Assembly (NCBI GenBank): GCA_964459305.1
Contig: CAYWNA010000007.1
Coordinates: 70,632-134,631 of the forward strand
Direction of reading: 5' to 3'
Length of the DNA stretch: 64,000 nt
DNA from: CAYWNA01 sp964459305
GTDB taxonomy: Bacteria > Planctomycetota > Planctomycetia > Pirellulales > Pirellulaceae
The notes beneath the pieces are model-generated. The model did no database searches. It had not been told where the DNA came from and saw only the letters and a list, made by a program, of their open reading frames with translations. Both the position numbers and the translations under genes were made by a program. Shown piece by piece: positions 16,950-26,822 of the stretch (position 1 is its first letter; every line of letters begins with the position of its first letter).

Positions 16950-18443
16950 ATGATTCGAAGCATTCGATGTATTGTCTTCACGGTGATGTTGCTGAGCATT
17001 TTCGTCCACGCATCTTGTTCGGCTCAAACCGGTGGTGAACAGACCGGGTATCGCAAGTTCAAGGATCAGCGGGGACGCACAATTCAGGCCCGTGTGGTGA
17101 GTGTGAGCGGCGACGAGGTAACCATCGAGCGACGCGACGGGAGGCAGTTCACCGTTTCGGTCTCGATCTTTTCCCCGGCCGATCAGGATCATATTCGCGG
17201 CTTGGCAAGCGGCCGGAAGCCAACCGCGGCCGGCGACGATTGGCCCCGGTTCCGCGGTCCGGAGGGTCTGGGAATCTCCGGCGCAAAAGGCTTGCCGCTG
17301 GAGTGGGATGCGAATAAGAATATCGCGTGGAAGACCGCCTTGCCCGGTCCCGGCGCGTCAAGTCCCATCACCTACGGCGATCACATCTACGTTACCTGCT
17401 ATACCGGTTACGGCCTCGATCAACGATCGCCGGGCGACACAAGCGACCTTGTGCGGCATCTGATCTGCCTGGATCGAGGCAGCGGGCGCATCCTCTGGAA
17501 CACTGACACACCGTCGCAACGCGGAGTCTCTGGCTACAAGAGTTGGATCGCGCTGCACGGCTTCGTCTCCAGTACCCCCGTCTGTGATGGTCAACGAGTG
17601 TATTGCTTTTTCGGCAGTTCGGGCGTGTACGCCTTTGACTTGAGTGGCAGTGAGAAATGGCACGCCGACGTGGGGCAGGAGATTCACGGCTTTGGAACGG
17701 GGGCGTCGCCTATTCTGCACGAAAACATGGTGATCGTGAATGCCAGCGTGGAAAGTGGCAGCTTGGTGGCATTGGACAAGCAGACCGGGCGCGAAGTCTG
17801 GCGAGCCGAAGGTATTCAGAAGTCGTGGAACACACCGGTGATGGTCGACGCGGGCGGGCGCCTGGAACTGGTGGTGGATACCGAGGATACACTTCGCGCC
17901 TTCGATCCCACGACCGGCCGCGAATTGTGGCGGTGCGTGGGTAGCCAACCGCCGCGTTACCTCTGCCCCAGTCCCATCGTGCACAACGGGATCATCTACG
18001 CCACGCACGGCTATCACGGTCCATTGTCGGCGGTGCGTGCCGGCGGCAGCGGCGACGTAACCAATTCGCATCGCATGTGGGTGCGACCTAAGGTGGCATC
18101 GAACGTGCCGTCCCCGGTGTACCATGACGGTTATGTCTACAGCGTGCGCGAGGAAGGCGGAGTATTGAGTTGCGTGAACGCGGCAGATGGCGAGGTAGTT
18201 TTCCAGGAACGGCTGCAGCCTTCGCCGGGACGCATTTATGCCTCGCCATTGGTCGCCGACGGCAAGATCTACCTGGTCAGCCGCGAGGACGGAACCTACG
18301 TAATCGCCGCCGGGCCGCAGTTCAAGCAGTTGGCCCACAACGTGATCGAAAGCGACGACAGCATTTTTAACGGATCGTTCGTCGTCAGCCGTGGGCAACT
18401 ACTGTTGCGAAGCGACAAGTTCCTGTATTGCATCGGGCAGTGA
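16950..18443 (+). CDS. Exported SHD1-domain PQQ-like beta-propeller protein
   Basis: A 497-residue protein with an N-terminal signal peptide (about 1-25; a cysteine in ASCSAQ could make it a lipoprotein). Residues about 34-85 form an SHD1 domain (FKDQRGRTIQARVVSV, ending in SPADQDHIRGL), a module frequent in planctomycetes. Residues about 95-497 are a PQQ/quinoprotein-like propeller with repeated DxxTGRELWR-type blades. No quinoprotein dehydrogenase catalytic Asp or disulfide pair was recognised, so a structural or binding role is more likely. GAGGGGAG precedes the ATG. It is monocistronic. Confidence 0.85.
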   Translation: MIRSIRCIVFTVMLLSIFVHASCSAQTGGEQTGYRKFKDQRGRTIQARVVSVSGDEVTIERRDGRQFTVSVSIFSPADQDHIRGLASGRKPTAAGDDWPRFRGPEGLGISGAKGLPLEWDANKNIAWKTALPGPGASSPITYGDHIYVTCYTGYGLDQRSPGDTSDLVRHLICLDRGSGRILWNTDTPSQRGVSGYKSWIALHGFVSSTPVCDGQRVYCFFGSSGVYAFDLSGSEKWHADVGQEIHGFGTGASPILHENMVIVNASVESGSLVALDKQTGREVWRAEGIQKSWNTPVMVDAGGRLELVVDTEDTLRAFDPTTGRELWRCVGSQPPRYLCPSPIVHNGIIYATHGYHGPLSAVRAGGSGDVTNSHRMWVRPKVASNVPSPVYHDGYVYSVREEGGVLSCVNAADGEVVFQERLQPSPGRIYASPLVADGKIYLVSREDGTYVIAAGPQFKQLAHNVIESDDSIFNGSFVVSRGQLLLRSDKFLYCIGQ

Positions 18444-18644
18444 TGTGTTTTGGCGAAGTGTGAGGGTGTCCGGGACGTTCGAAACTTCAATTGCGTTTTA
18501 CGGCAATTCTACACCTTGGCAAGGGTTTCAGTTTTGTCGGCGCCACGCTATCATTGACAAAATGCAGTCATAGCGCTTAGATTGCGCGCCTTGTCGGCGG
18601 TTCGTCTTCGACCTTCCGACTAACAAGCCTGGTTCGGGGCGGTC

Positions 18645-21600
18645 ATGGAAAACACGCTGAACGTTAATCTGGAACACGTCGCACGAGACGTCGGCTTGCC
18701 GATCGAAAAGGTTCAACCTACGGTCGATTTGCTGGACGATGGCAACACCGTTCCCTTCATAACACGATACCGCAAAGATCATACAGGGGGCCTGGACGAG
18801 GAGCAGATTCGGCAAATACAGCAAACGCTCGCCAAGCTGCACGCGCTGGACGACCGGAAACAGCGAATCGTTAAATCGCTCCAGTCCCAGGGAAAACTGA
18901 CCGACGAACTGGCCGAACGGATCAATCGGGCCAGTTCGCTCCGTCGTTTGGAAGATCTTTATCAGCCCTTCAAGCCCAAGAAGCAGACGTTGGCTAGTAT
19001 CGCCCGCGGTCGGGGGTTGGAACCCTTGGCCCGCGAGATCGTGAACGGTGACCCTGCCACAGCAGATCTGCAAGCACGTGCGGCGGAGTTTGTAACTGAG
19101 GAGAAAGACTCGCCGACCGTGGCCGAGGTTTTGCAGGGCGCCGGCCATTTGATCGCCGAACGGTTTAGCGAAGATCTTCAGCTACGCGACGAATTGAGGA
19201 AGATTCTGAGAAACACCGGAGTGCTGGTAAGCTCTCGCATTGAAGAGCCGCCCGCGAACGAGAAGGAAGAGGCCGCGCCGGAGCCGCCGACGACGACACC
19301 GGAGCCGCTACCCGATGGCGAAGCGACTGTTGGATCGGCGAGCGATCTACCTCAGAAGGAATCCGAAAACGAGAACCCGGAACTGGCGGAGACGGAATCC
19401 ACCGAATCGGTCACTACGGACGAAGCCCCTGAGACGCCTGCGTCTGTGGATGCCGCGACCGACGAGCCACCGCCTGTCGTGACGGACGAAAACGCCGGAT
19501 CCGCAGTTCCCTCCTCGACTGAAGAAGTCGCTGGCGAATCGGGTAACACCGCGACTCAAGGTCCCGAACAGGAACCACCGGCCGCCGAGTCACAAACCCA
19601 ACCGGACAGCTCTGGCGATGTTGCACCAGACGCCTCGGACGGAGAGCCGCCGGAGGCATCCGAAAAAGCCACTGCCGAGTCAGTCGGGGAAGGCGAGATA
19701 GACACCGCGGTCGAGACACCGCCGAAAGACGCTGCTGAAGCCGCACCAGACGCGCCTGGTAAAGCCGAGACTGCTGCGTCGCCGGACCAGACGGCCAAGC
19801 CTGAAAAGAAACCCACCCATCGAGGTCCTTTGGCCAAGGCGGTGTCCAAGGCGAACATGAAGCAGATCGCGGCTCAGCAGCGCAAAGAAGCCAAGAAACG
19901 CAAACGGCAGAAGAAAATCGAGTCGTTCAAGGACTACTTCGGCTATAGAGAGCCACTATCCAAGATTCCACCGCACCGGCTTCTGGCCCTCAACCGTGGC
20001 GAGCGTTCGAAAATCGTGCGAGTCAAAATCGACGCGGACATGGACGCCATCAACGGGAAGGCCGAGGAGATGCTTGTGGGGCCGAATCACCCGCACTCCG
20101 AGTTCCTTCGCGCGTGCGTCCGTGATGCCTTGACCCGTTTGGTGCTGCCCAGTCTGGAACGCGAAGTCCGCCGCGAGTTGACCGAAAAGGCGGAAGCTCA
20201 CGCGGTCAAGGTGTTTGCACGAAACCTGCGCCAACTGCTACTGCAACCTCCCGTGCCTAACCGGCGGGTGCTGGCCGTCGACCCCGGATTCCGCAGCGGC
20301 TGCAAACTGGCTGCCTTGGACGAGTTCGGAAACGTGCTCGGACACACGGTCATTCACGTCATCGGCAAGCAAGAGGTCGTCCGGCGAGGTCGCCAGCAAG
20401 TGGTCGAGATGATCACGATGTACCACATACCGGTTATTACGATCGGCAACGGAACAGCCTGCCGCGAAACGGAGAGGCTGATTGCGGACATCCTTGCGAA
20501 CGAACTGAAGGCATTCGACGTCCAGTATGCAATCGTTAACGAGGCTGGCGCCAGCGTGTATTCGACAAGTGCGCTGGGGCGCGAAGAATTGCCGAAGTTC
20601 GATCCGGTGCTTCGCAGCGCCGTCTCGATCGGTCGAAGGTTACAGGATCCCTTGTCGGAGTTGGTGAAGATCAACCCGGCCAACATCGGAGTCGGCCTGT
20701 ACCAGCACGATGTCAAAGCAAAGCACTTGGAGGAATCGCTCGATGCGGTTGTCGAATCGTGCGTCAATTTCGTCGGCGTCGACGTCAATACCGCGAGTCC
20801 CTCGTTGCTCCGTTACGTGTCCGGACTGAACCAGTTGACGGCTCGTCGCCTTTATGAATACCGGCAGCAACACGGGCCATTCCGCAATCGCAGGCAGTTC
20901 GAAGACGTCCCAGGGTTCGGCGACGCCACCTTTGTGCAGGCGGCTGGGTTCTTGAAGATCACAGGTGGCGACAATCCGCTGGACGCCACGTGGATTCATC
21001 CAGAAAGCTACGAAGTTGCACAGCAGGCAATCGAGAAACTCGGTGGCAGCGTATCCGATTTGGCTGCCACGATGGCAGGCGTAGAGCCGGCAACCACGGA
21101 AGAGGCCAAGAAGAAGCCAGAGTCCAGCGCCGGTATTTCGGAAGGACAGAAGAGCCAGGCGTCGGCGGAAGAGCCCGTGCCGCAGCAAGAGGTGAAGGAA
21201 CCGGCTTCTGCGCAGGAAACGGCGGAAGAATCAGCTCCGGCACAGGAATCGACGGAAGAACCAGCCCCTGCGGGGGAAGAGACGGGGGAACCGACTCCGG
21301 CGCAGGAAACGACGGAAGAACCGGTCTCAGTACAGAGGGCGACCGAAGAGCCAGCTCCCACACAGGAAGCGGTGGAAGAATCAGCTCCGCCACAGGAAAC
21401 GACGGAAGAGCCAGCCCCTTCGGGGCAAACGACGGAGCAACCTACTCCTGCACAGGACGCGGCGGTAGAATCGGCTCCTGCACAGAAAACGGCAGAAGAG
21501 CCAACTGTTGCTCAGGAAACGGCAGAAGAGCCGGTTTCGTCGCAGAAGGAGCCGGATGCCACTGCTGAAACGCAGACGGCGCCGGCCGAGGCGGAAGGCC

Positions 21601-22355
21601 AGCCGAGTGGGACCCAGGACGAGACAGTCCAGCCGATTGCTTTTGCGGAGCGCGCTGCTGGTGCGGACGTCGCAATGTTGGCGAAGGACCTGGGCGTTGG
21701 CGAGTTGCTGCTCAAAGACATTCTCAGTTCCCTCACTCGTCCCGGACGAGATCCGCGCGAGGACCTGCCGCCGCCGGCTTTTCGACGTGAGGTGATGAAG
21801 CTGGAGGACCTCAAGCCGGGCATGGAACTGACCGGCACCGTGTTGAATGTGGTCGATTTCGGTGCATTCGTGGACATCGGTCTCTCCGATAGCGGGCTGA
21901 TACACATCAGTCGCCTTGCGGACCGTTACGTGCGCGATCCGCACGAGGTCGTCAGCGTTGGAGATATTGTTGTTGTGTGGGTCGTGGAAGTGGACAAACA
22001 GCGACGCCGAGTCTCGTTGACGGCGATCAAGCCCGGGACGGAGACCCCACCAGAGCAGAGAGCAGACAAACCGGAAACCGGTGGACGCGAGAGGAGACAT
22101 CGGAAACCGGAAGGCAGGCCAAGAGGCCGCCGTGCGGATGGAAAGCAGCAGGGCAAACGCGGTCGGCATGAAAGACAGAAACCGCAGCAACGTGTTTCAA
22201 AGCCCAAGCCGAAACCGGTCCGCCCCATCACAAAGGACATGGCCGAGGGCAAGGAGCCGATGCGGTCGTTTTCCGACCTGCTGCAATTCTACGAGAAGAA
22301 ATCCACCGACGAGGAGAAATCTACCGACGAGGAGGAAGACGAGAAGAAATCCTAG
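18645..22355 (+). CDS. tex: Tex-like RNA-binding transcription accessory protein with two large disordered inserts
   Basis: At 1236 residues this is about 450 longer than usual Tex (about 770). The Tex N-terminal domain (1-198), YqgF/RNase H-like domain (VLAVDPGFRSGCKLA), helix-hairpin-helix region (about residues 720-770) and S1 RNA-binding domain (about 1050-1120) are all present in the normal order. Between them are a Glu/Pro/Ala/Thr-rich insert (about 200-425, ending in a Lys-rich stretch) and a second insert (about 800-1000) containing twelve 10-residue repeats. The C-terminus is a basic Arg/Lys-rich tail ending in KSTDEE repeats. Tex binds nucleic acid and affects transcription. Both inserts lie at domain junctions, so the fold should be intact. 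The frame is continuous. Confidence 0.88.
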   Translation: MENTLNVNLEHVARDVGLPIEKVQPTVDLLDDGNTVPFITRYRKDHTGGLDEEQIRQIQQTLAKLHALDDRKQRIVKSLQSQGKLTDELAERINRASSLRRLEDLYQPFKPKKQTLASIARGRGLEPLAREIVNGDPATADLQARAAEFVTEEKDSPTVAEVLQGAGHLIAERFSEDLQLRDELRKILRNTGVLVSSRIEEPPANEKEEAAPEPPTTTPEPLPDGEATVGSASDLPQKESENENPELAETESTESVTTDEAPETPASVDAATDEPPPVVTDENAGSAVPSSTEEVAGESGNTATQGPEQEPPAAESQTQPDSSGDVAPDASDGEPPEASEKATAESVGEGEIDTAVETPPKDAAEAAPDAPGKAETAASPDQTAKPEKKPTHRGPLAKAVSKANMKQIAAQQRKEAKKRKRQKKIESFKDYFGYREPLSKIPPHRLLALNRGERSKIVRVKIDADMDAINGKAEEMLVGPNHPHSEFLRACVRDALTRLVLPSLEREVRRELTEKAEAHAVKVFARNLRQLLLQPPVPNRRVLAVDPGFRSGCKLAALDEFGNVLGHTVIHVIGKQEVVRRGRQQVVEMITMYHIPVITIGNGTACRETERLIADILANELKAFDVQYAIVNEAGASVYSTSALGREELPKFDPVLRSAVSIGRRLQDPLSELVKINPANIGVGLYQHDVKAKHLEESLDAVVESCVNFVGVDVNTASPSLLRYVSGLNQLTARRLYEYRQQHGPFRNRRQFEDVPGFGDATFVQAAGFLKITGGDNPLDATWIHPESYEVAQQAIEKLGGSVSDLAATMAGVEPATTEEAKKKPESSAGISEGQKSQASAEEPVPQQEVKEPASAQETAEESAPAQESTEEPAPAGEETGEPTPAQETTEEPVSVQRATEEPAPTQEAVEESAPPQETTEEPAPSGQTTEQPTPAQDAAVESAPAQKTAEEPTVAQETAEEPVSSQKEPDATAETQTAPAEAEGQPSGTQDETVQPIAFAERAAGADVAMLAKDLGVGELLLKDILSSLTRPGRDPREDLPPPAFRREVMKLEDLKPGMELTGTVLNVVDFGAFVDIGLSDSGLIHISRLADRYVRDPHEVVSVGDIVVVWVVEVDKQRRRVSLTAIKPGTETPPEQRADKPETGGRERRHRKPEGRPRGRRADGKQQGKRGRHERQKPQQRVSKPKPKPVRPITKDMAEGKEPMRSFSDLLQFYEKKSTDEEKSTDEEEDEKKS
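21210..21569 (+). repeat. Coding tandem repeat, 30-base unit x12, within tex
   Basis: The unit encodes ten residues of the form AQETTEEPAP (variants AQETAEESAP, AQESTEEPAP, PQETTEEPAP and others). The DNA units vary at third positions and in alternating Ala/Thr/Val residues. This argues for selection on the acidic-proline composition rather than a very recent slippage event. Confidence 0.85.
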
Positions 22356-22468
22356 CGCGGCCGAAGGACGCAGCCAGAGCGAACGCTGCGGCCGGAACGG
22401 ACGGGTCGCGTTTCTTGTCTTCTGGTCACTTGCCATCTGCCACTCGCCACTACTTGTGCAGGACTTTC

Positions 22469-22954
22469 ATGGATTTTGAACAGCGGCTTCAGAAAGCGAT
22501 CAATCGTGGCCAGCGCCGTGGCGATACCAAGGCGGTCGAGGCAGAGAACGGTACGTTCAGCATAGAAGAGGTCAAACGTCTGCACTCCCAATACCGGCTG
22601 CAACTGTCCGAACACATCGAGGAGTGCATCCGCCGGCTGCTCAATCACTTTCCCGGGTTTCAATACGAGACCATCTACGGAGAGCGCGGCTGGGGGGCGG
22701 CCTGCAAACGTGACGACGTGCGTATGATCACAAGAAAAAGACGAGAGAACTACTACAGCCGCCTTGAAGTGACGGTGCGCCCGTTTTCCTCGCTACACGT
22801 CTTGGATCTCGCCGCGAAAGGCACAATCCGCAACAAAGAGATATTCAATCGCCAGCATTTCGAGAAGATCGAGGATGCAGACGCAGCGCGATACATCGAG
22901 TTGATTGACACATGGGTGCTGGAATTCGCAGAACTCTACGCGGCGAAAAGTTAG
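22469..22954 (+). CDS. Conserved-looking hypothetical protein
   Basis: 161 residues, starting MDFEQRLQKAINRGQRRGD. There is no signal peptide or membrane segment. It is rich in charged residues, with an alpha-helical N-terminus and a block that looks like a beta-rich core (YYSRLEVTVRPFSSLHVLDL). I do not recognise the family. Its stop codon overlaps that of the convergent site-2 protease gene (bases 22951-22954), so the two transcripts must overlap at their 3' ends. It begins 113 bases after tex on the same strand and may be co-transcribed with it. Confidence 0.75.
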   Translation: MDFEQRLQKAINRGQRRGDTKAVEAENGTFSIEEVKRLHSQYRLQLSEHIEECIRRLLNHFPGFQYETIYGERGWGAACKRDDVRMITRKRRENYYSRLEVTVRPFSSLHVLDLAAKGTIRNKEIFNRQHFEKIEDADAARYIELIDTWVLEFAELYAAKS

Positions 22955-23988
22955 TTCACCAACTTGAACGGGTCCGGTGGGAAGCAGAGCAGCGGGATCG
23001 CCAGCGAAGCCAACCCCAAGGCTGTGCGAAACCAACCCAGTGGTACGCTGTCGTCGCGCGTTGGAGGGTGATCGGTTCCGATCAGCAGCACCAGCAGCAC
23101 CATCAGGCTCCATGCCCAGGCCTTGTTGTAGACGATGTAGGCAATCGCCAGGATCATGAAGCCCCGCGCGATCCAATGTGCACGTTTTCCAAACAGCGTG
23201 TAGAGCACGTGACCGCCGTCCAGTTGACTGACCGGCAGCATATTTAGCCCCGTGATTAACAACCCCACCCAACCAGCCATGTAGTAGGGATTCAACTGGC
23301 TGTACCACACGCCGTCACCGGATTCATATCCTGGCGGTGACGCGTGCTCCAAAGCCAACCTCACCGACAAGGGTGTGTCCAGCGCGAACATGCCGTGCTC
23401 GGGCGTGGTCAAGTCCAACTGCTGAATCCCCACCCACATCACGGGCACTGCCACGACGAGCCCTGCCAGCGGGCCGGCGATGCCGATGTCGAATATCTCT
23501 TTTCGATTGGCCCGCATGCCGGCCATACCAATGACGGCACCCATTGTTCCAATGGGTGAAATTGGAAGCGGCAGGAAGTACGGAAGACTGGCGGGGATAC
23601 GATAGCGCAGAGCCGCGATAAAGTGCCCCATTTCGTGCGTCAACAGGATTGCTAGCACACAAGCCATGTAGATCAATCCATCCTGCCAATGCGCGAGAAT
23701 CGCGCGCCGCAGTGGCATACCGTCCTGCTGGGCGATCGCCAACATCAAATAGTGCCCCGGAAGCCAACCAGCCACACCGGCCCAGAACGTGCTGGCGCAC
23801 GTGATCAGAAACAGGATTAGCGGCAATCTTTTGCGGCGCGGATGTCGCGGCAGGCGATTTGGGGCACGTCGATCTAGCTCCGCCTCCACCGCTGCCGAAG
23901 CCTGCGGTTGTTCAACCAATTCCGCCTCGTAGTATTCGCCATTGGGAACCTGGTGATCGTCGCCCGGGTGTTGATTGCTGGAGCTCAT
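22951..23988 (-). CDS. Site-2 protease-family membrane metalloprotease
   Basis: About 345 residues. A hydrophilic N-terminus (about 60 residues) is followed by several transmembrane helices. The zinc motif HEMGH (H118-E119, H122) lies in a membrane helix (ILLTHEMGHFIAALRY), and the second motif NMLPVSQLDGGH supplies the third ligand Asp. This is the S2P/RseP fold that cleaves membrane-spanning regulators. No PDZ domain was seen. The ATG at 23988 was chosen because the frame upstream looks non-coding; no strong ribosome-binding site is visible. Confidence 0.85.
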   Translation of the reverse strand: MSSSNQHPGDDHQVPNGEYYEAELVEQPQASAAVEAELDRRAPNRLPRHPRRKRLPLILFLITCASTFWAGVAGWLPGHYLMLAIAQQDGMPLRRAILAHWQDGLIYMACVLAILLTHEMGHFIAALRYRIPASLPYFLPLPISPIGTMGAVIGMAGMRANRKEIFDIGIAGPLAGLVVAVPVMWVGIQQLDLTTPEHGMFALDTPLSVRLALEHASPPGYESGDGVWYSQLNPYYMAGWVGLLITGLNMLPVSQLDGGHVLYTLFGKRAHWIARGFMILAIAYIVYNKAWAWSLMVLLVLLIGTDHPPTRDDSVPLGWFRTALGLASLAIPLLCFPPDPFKLVN

Positions 23989-24153
23989 AGAAGAAAGATA
24001 CACGCTCACCCGGATTTCGGCCACGGGACGCGTCGGCCTTGGAGCTGTCGGCAGACGCGACAACTTCGTCTTGGCCGCGGGCTGTCTACAGGCTATCATG
24101 CCCGTCGTAATGCAGTAAATCCTTCGATCTCATACGCAGATAGGGTTCAAATC

Positions 24154-25578
24154 ATGACCGATTTCCGCACCGAGCGGGATTCGATGGGTGAAGTGCAGGT
24201 TCCTGCTGGGGCCTACTACGGAGCACAAACACAGCGAGCTGTGGAGAATTTCCCGATTTCGGGCTGGACGTTGCCGAATGCGATGGTCCATGCGATGGGT
24301 CTGGTGAAATACGCTTGCGGCGTGGCGAATCGGGATCTCGGCAAATTGACCGGCAGCGGCAAGAACCCGATGAGCGAGGAACAAGTCGAGGCGATGTTGC
24401 AGGCGTGTCGTGAGATCGCCGATGGAAAGCACGACGGCGAATTCCCCATCGACGTGTTCCAGACCGGCTCGGGCACATCGAGCAATATGAACGCAAATGA
24501 AGCGATTGCCAATCGTGCCATCGAAATCCTCGGCGGCGATCGTTTCAGCCCCGATAAACCGGTACATCCAAACGACCACGTCAACATGGGGCAAAGTACC
24601 AACGACACGTTCCCCACCGCCATCCACGTCGCGGTTGGTACAGCGATCAAGAACGACTTGGTTCCCGCCCTTGAGCGGCTGGCCGACGTGCTGACGCAGA
24701 AGGCCAAAGAATGGGACCAGATCATCAAGATTGGCCGCACCCACCTGATGGATGCGACGCCGTTGCGGCTGGGGCAGGAAGTGGGCGGGTTCGCCCGCCA
24801 ACTGGTGCTTTCGGTCCAGCGGGCGCAACAGTCGATCGAGACTGTGTTGGAGTTGCCCGTGGGCGGCACGGCCGTCGGATCCGGCATCAATACGCACCCG
24901 GAGTTTGGCCAACGGGTTGCCGCCGTGTTGGCTGAAGAAACGGGCATTCCGTTTGTGGAAGCCGAGGATCATTTCGAAGCCAACGCGCAACGCGATGGCT
25001 TGGTGTCCTGCCACGGGAATCTGCGCACCATCGCCAACACCTTGTTCAACGTGGCCAACAACGTCCGTTGGCTGGGCTCAGGACCCCGATGTGGTTTTTT
25101 CGAGGTCAAACTGCCCAGTCGTCAGCCCGGCAGTTCGATCATGCCAGGCAAGGTCAACCCCGTCATGTGTGAAAGCGTGATGCAGGTTGCGGCCCGAGTG
25201 ATGGGCAACGATCAGACCGTAGCGATCAGCGGTGCCACTGGCGGCCAGTTCCAGTTGAACATCATGATGCCCGTGATGGGCCACGCCACGCTGGAGAGTA
25301 TTCGCTTGATGGCCGCCGCCGCGCGAGCGTTTGTCGACTTCTGTGCCGAAGGGATGGAGGCGAGCACCGAATCGTGCGAAGCTGCCGTGGAGCAGAGTCT
25401 GTCGATGGTTACCAGCTTGAATCCCTACATCGGATACGAAAATGCGGCCAAGCTGGCAAAAGAGGCATTTGCCACCGGCAAGACAATTCGCGAGTTGTGC
25501 CGGGAGCAGGGAATACTGCCCGAATCTACATTGAACGAAGCCTTGGACCCTATGCGGATGACCGAACCCCAGGCGTAG
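24154..25578 (+). CDS. fumC: Fumarate hydratase class II
   Basis: A 474-residue fumarase of the aspartase/fumarase superfamily. It has the signature GSSIMPGKVNP with S327-S328 of the mobile catalytic loop, the blocks QTGSGTSSNMNANE and GRTHLMDATPL, and typical length. It interconverts fumarate and malate in the cytoplasm without an Fe-S cluster. The frame is open upstream for 246 bases, but the ATG at 24154 follows AGGG and gives the family N-terminus (DFRTERDSMGEVQVP). Aspartate ammonia-lyase is less likely given the GRTHLMDATP block. Confidence 0.93.
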   Translation: MTDFRTERDSMGEVQVPAGAYYGAQTQRAVENFPISGWTLPNAMVHAMGLVKYACGVANRDLGKLTGSGKNPMSEEQVEAMLQACREIADGKHDGEFPIDVFQTGSGTSSNMNANEAIANRAIEILGGDRFSPDKPVHPNDHVNMGQSTNDTFPTAIHVAVGTAIKNDLVPALERLADVLTQKAKEWDQIIKIGRTHLMDATPLRLGQEVGGFARQLVLSVQRAQQSIETVLELPVGGTAVGSGINTHPEFGQRVAAVLAEETGIPFVEAEDHFEANAQRDGLVSCHGNLRTIANTLFNVANNVRWLGSGPRCGFFEVKLPSRQPGSSIMPGKVNPVMCESVMQVAARVMGNDQTVAISGATGGQFQLNIMMPVMGHATLESIRLMAAAARAFVDFCAEGMEASTESCEAAVEQSLSMVTSLNPYIGYENAAKLAKEAFATGKTIRELCREQGILPESTLNEALDPMRMTEPQA

Positions 25579-25664
25579 TCGGGTGAACGACCAGTGACCA
25601 AGTAAGAATGACCGATGGTCCACTGTCTTCTGCCGGAAGCGCGAAACGTTGAAAGGAGTCGAAA

Positions 25665-26804
25665 ATGGTCACGGATCGCTTTTTCTTCGTTGCCTTGTAC
25701 AGGATTTCCTTGGCGGCCTTCCTTATCACCGTCCTGATCCATGGCGCGCCGGCCCAGCAGGCCGCTTCACCTTCGGCTGACGTCGAGGGGATCATCCGTG
25801 TTGCCTATGCAAAGACGAAAACGGTAAAAACGCAAGAGGAACTCACGGAGATCATCGAGCTGTGCCAGCAGGCTCAGAAAAGCGGGCTGTCGCCGGATCT
25901 GGCCGACTACGTCAAGGAGTTGTTGGCCTGGGCACACAATCGACGCGGAGAATTCTACTCCGACCGGAGCGCATCTCTGACGGAAAACGGCCAGTCGGCC
26001 GAAGCGGCGAAAGTCGATGCGATGGCGATGAAGGAGTTCGAGACGGCGATTCAGTTGAACGCAGACTACTGGAAAGCGATTCACAACCGGGCCGTCAGCA
26101 ACGCGTTGATTGGCAAGCTTGAGAAAGCCATCCAAGATTTTGGCCGCACGCTAGAGTTGAAGCCTGAATACGCTAACGCGTGGTTCAACCGTGGAGAGAT
26201 CCAATACGAGTTGGGCAAGTATACCCAAGCCCTCAGCGACTACGGCCAGGCGATCCGTCTGAAGCCGGACGACCGCGATGCCTACCTGCGTCGCGGCCAT
26301 GCGCATTTTCAGCTTCGCCGCCTGCGCGACGCACTCGCCGACTACAATCGGGCGGTAGAGCTTGGACCCGGCGACGCCGAAACGTTGGCGAATCGCGGCG
26401 ACGCCCATCGCTGTTTGGGCCAGTGGCAGGAGGCAGCAACGGACTATCGCAAAGCAATCGCTTTGGACGAAAGCTCCGGGCGAGCCTATCAAAACGCCGC
26501 ATGGTTGATGGCCACGTGTCCGGACGAACGCTTCCGCAACGATCAGCTGGCGATCCAAGCGGCGGAGAAAGCGGTTGAACTGGACGGACGCGACGACTTC
26601 GCGTACCTCGACTCGTTGGCCGCTGCATACGCCAACGCCGGCCAGTTCGACAAGGCGCAAAAGACAATCGCTGAAGCGATCCAAATTGCTCCGGAAGATC
26701 ATATCAAACCGCTCGAGCGAAGACGCGAATTGTACCAGCAGAATCAGCCCTATCGCGAGGTTGCCCAGGTCGCCGGCCGGGTAGACCCTGGAGCGGTGCG
26801 TTAG
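25665..26804 (+). CDS. Exported TPR-repeat protein
   Basis: A 379-residue protein with a signal peptide (about 1-31, ending APAQQ) and at least five tetratricopeptide repeats between about 120 and 350 (for example AWFNRGEIQYELGKYTQALS and DAYLRRGHAHFQLRRLRDAL). TPR solenoids mediate protein-protein contacts, here probably in the periplasm. AAAGGAGTC precedes the ATG. It follows fumC by 86 bases on the same strand. The partner is unknown. Confidence 0.85.
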   Translation: MVTDRFFFVALYRISLAAFLITVLIHGAPAQQAASPSADVEGIIRVAYAKTKTVKTQEELTEIIELCQQAQKSGLSPDLADYVKELLAWAHNRRGEFYSDRSASLTENGQSAEAAKVDAMAMKEFETAIQLNADYWKAIHNRAVSNALIGKLEKAIQDFGRTLELKPEYANAWFNRGEIQYELGKYTQALSDYGQAIRLKPDDRDAYLRRGHAHFQLRRLRDALADYNRAVELGPGDAETLANRGDAHRCLGQWQEAATDYRKAIALDESSGRAYQNAAWLMATCPDERFRNDQLAIQAAEKAVELDGRDDFAYLDSLAAAYANAGQFDKAQKTIAEAIQIAPEDHIKPLERRRELYQQNQPYREVAQVAGRVDPGAVR

Positions 26805-26822
26805 TGAGTGCTTAGCACGGAA

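Noticed and set aside
21210..21569. 30-base periodic repeats as a possible CRISPR array
   Set aside because: The units are contiguous, in frame, and encode a 10-residue acidic/proline repeat within tex. There are no spacers and no cas genes.
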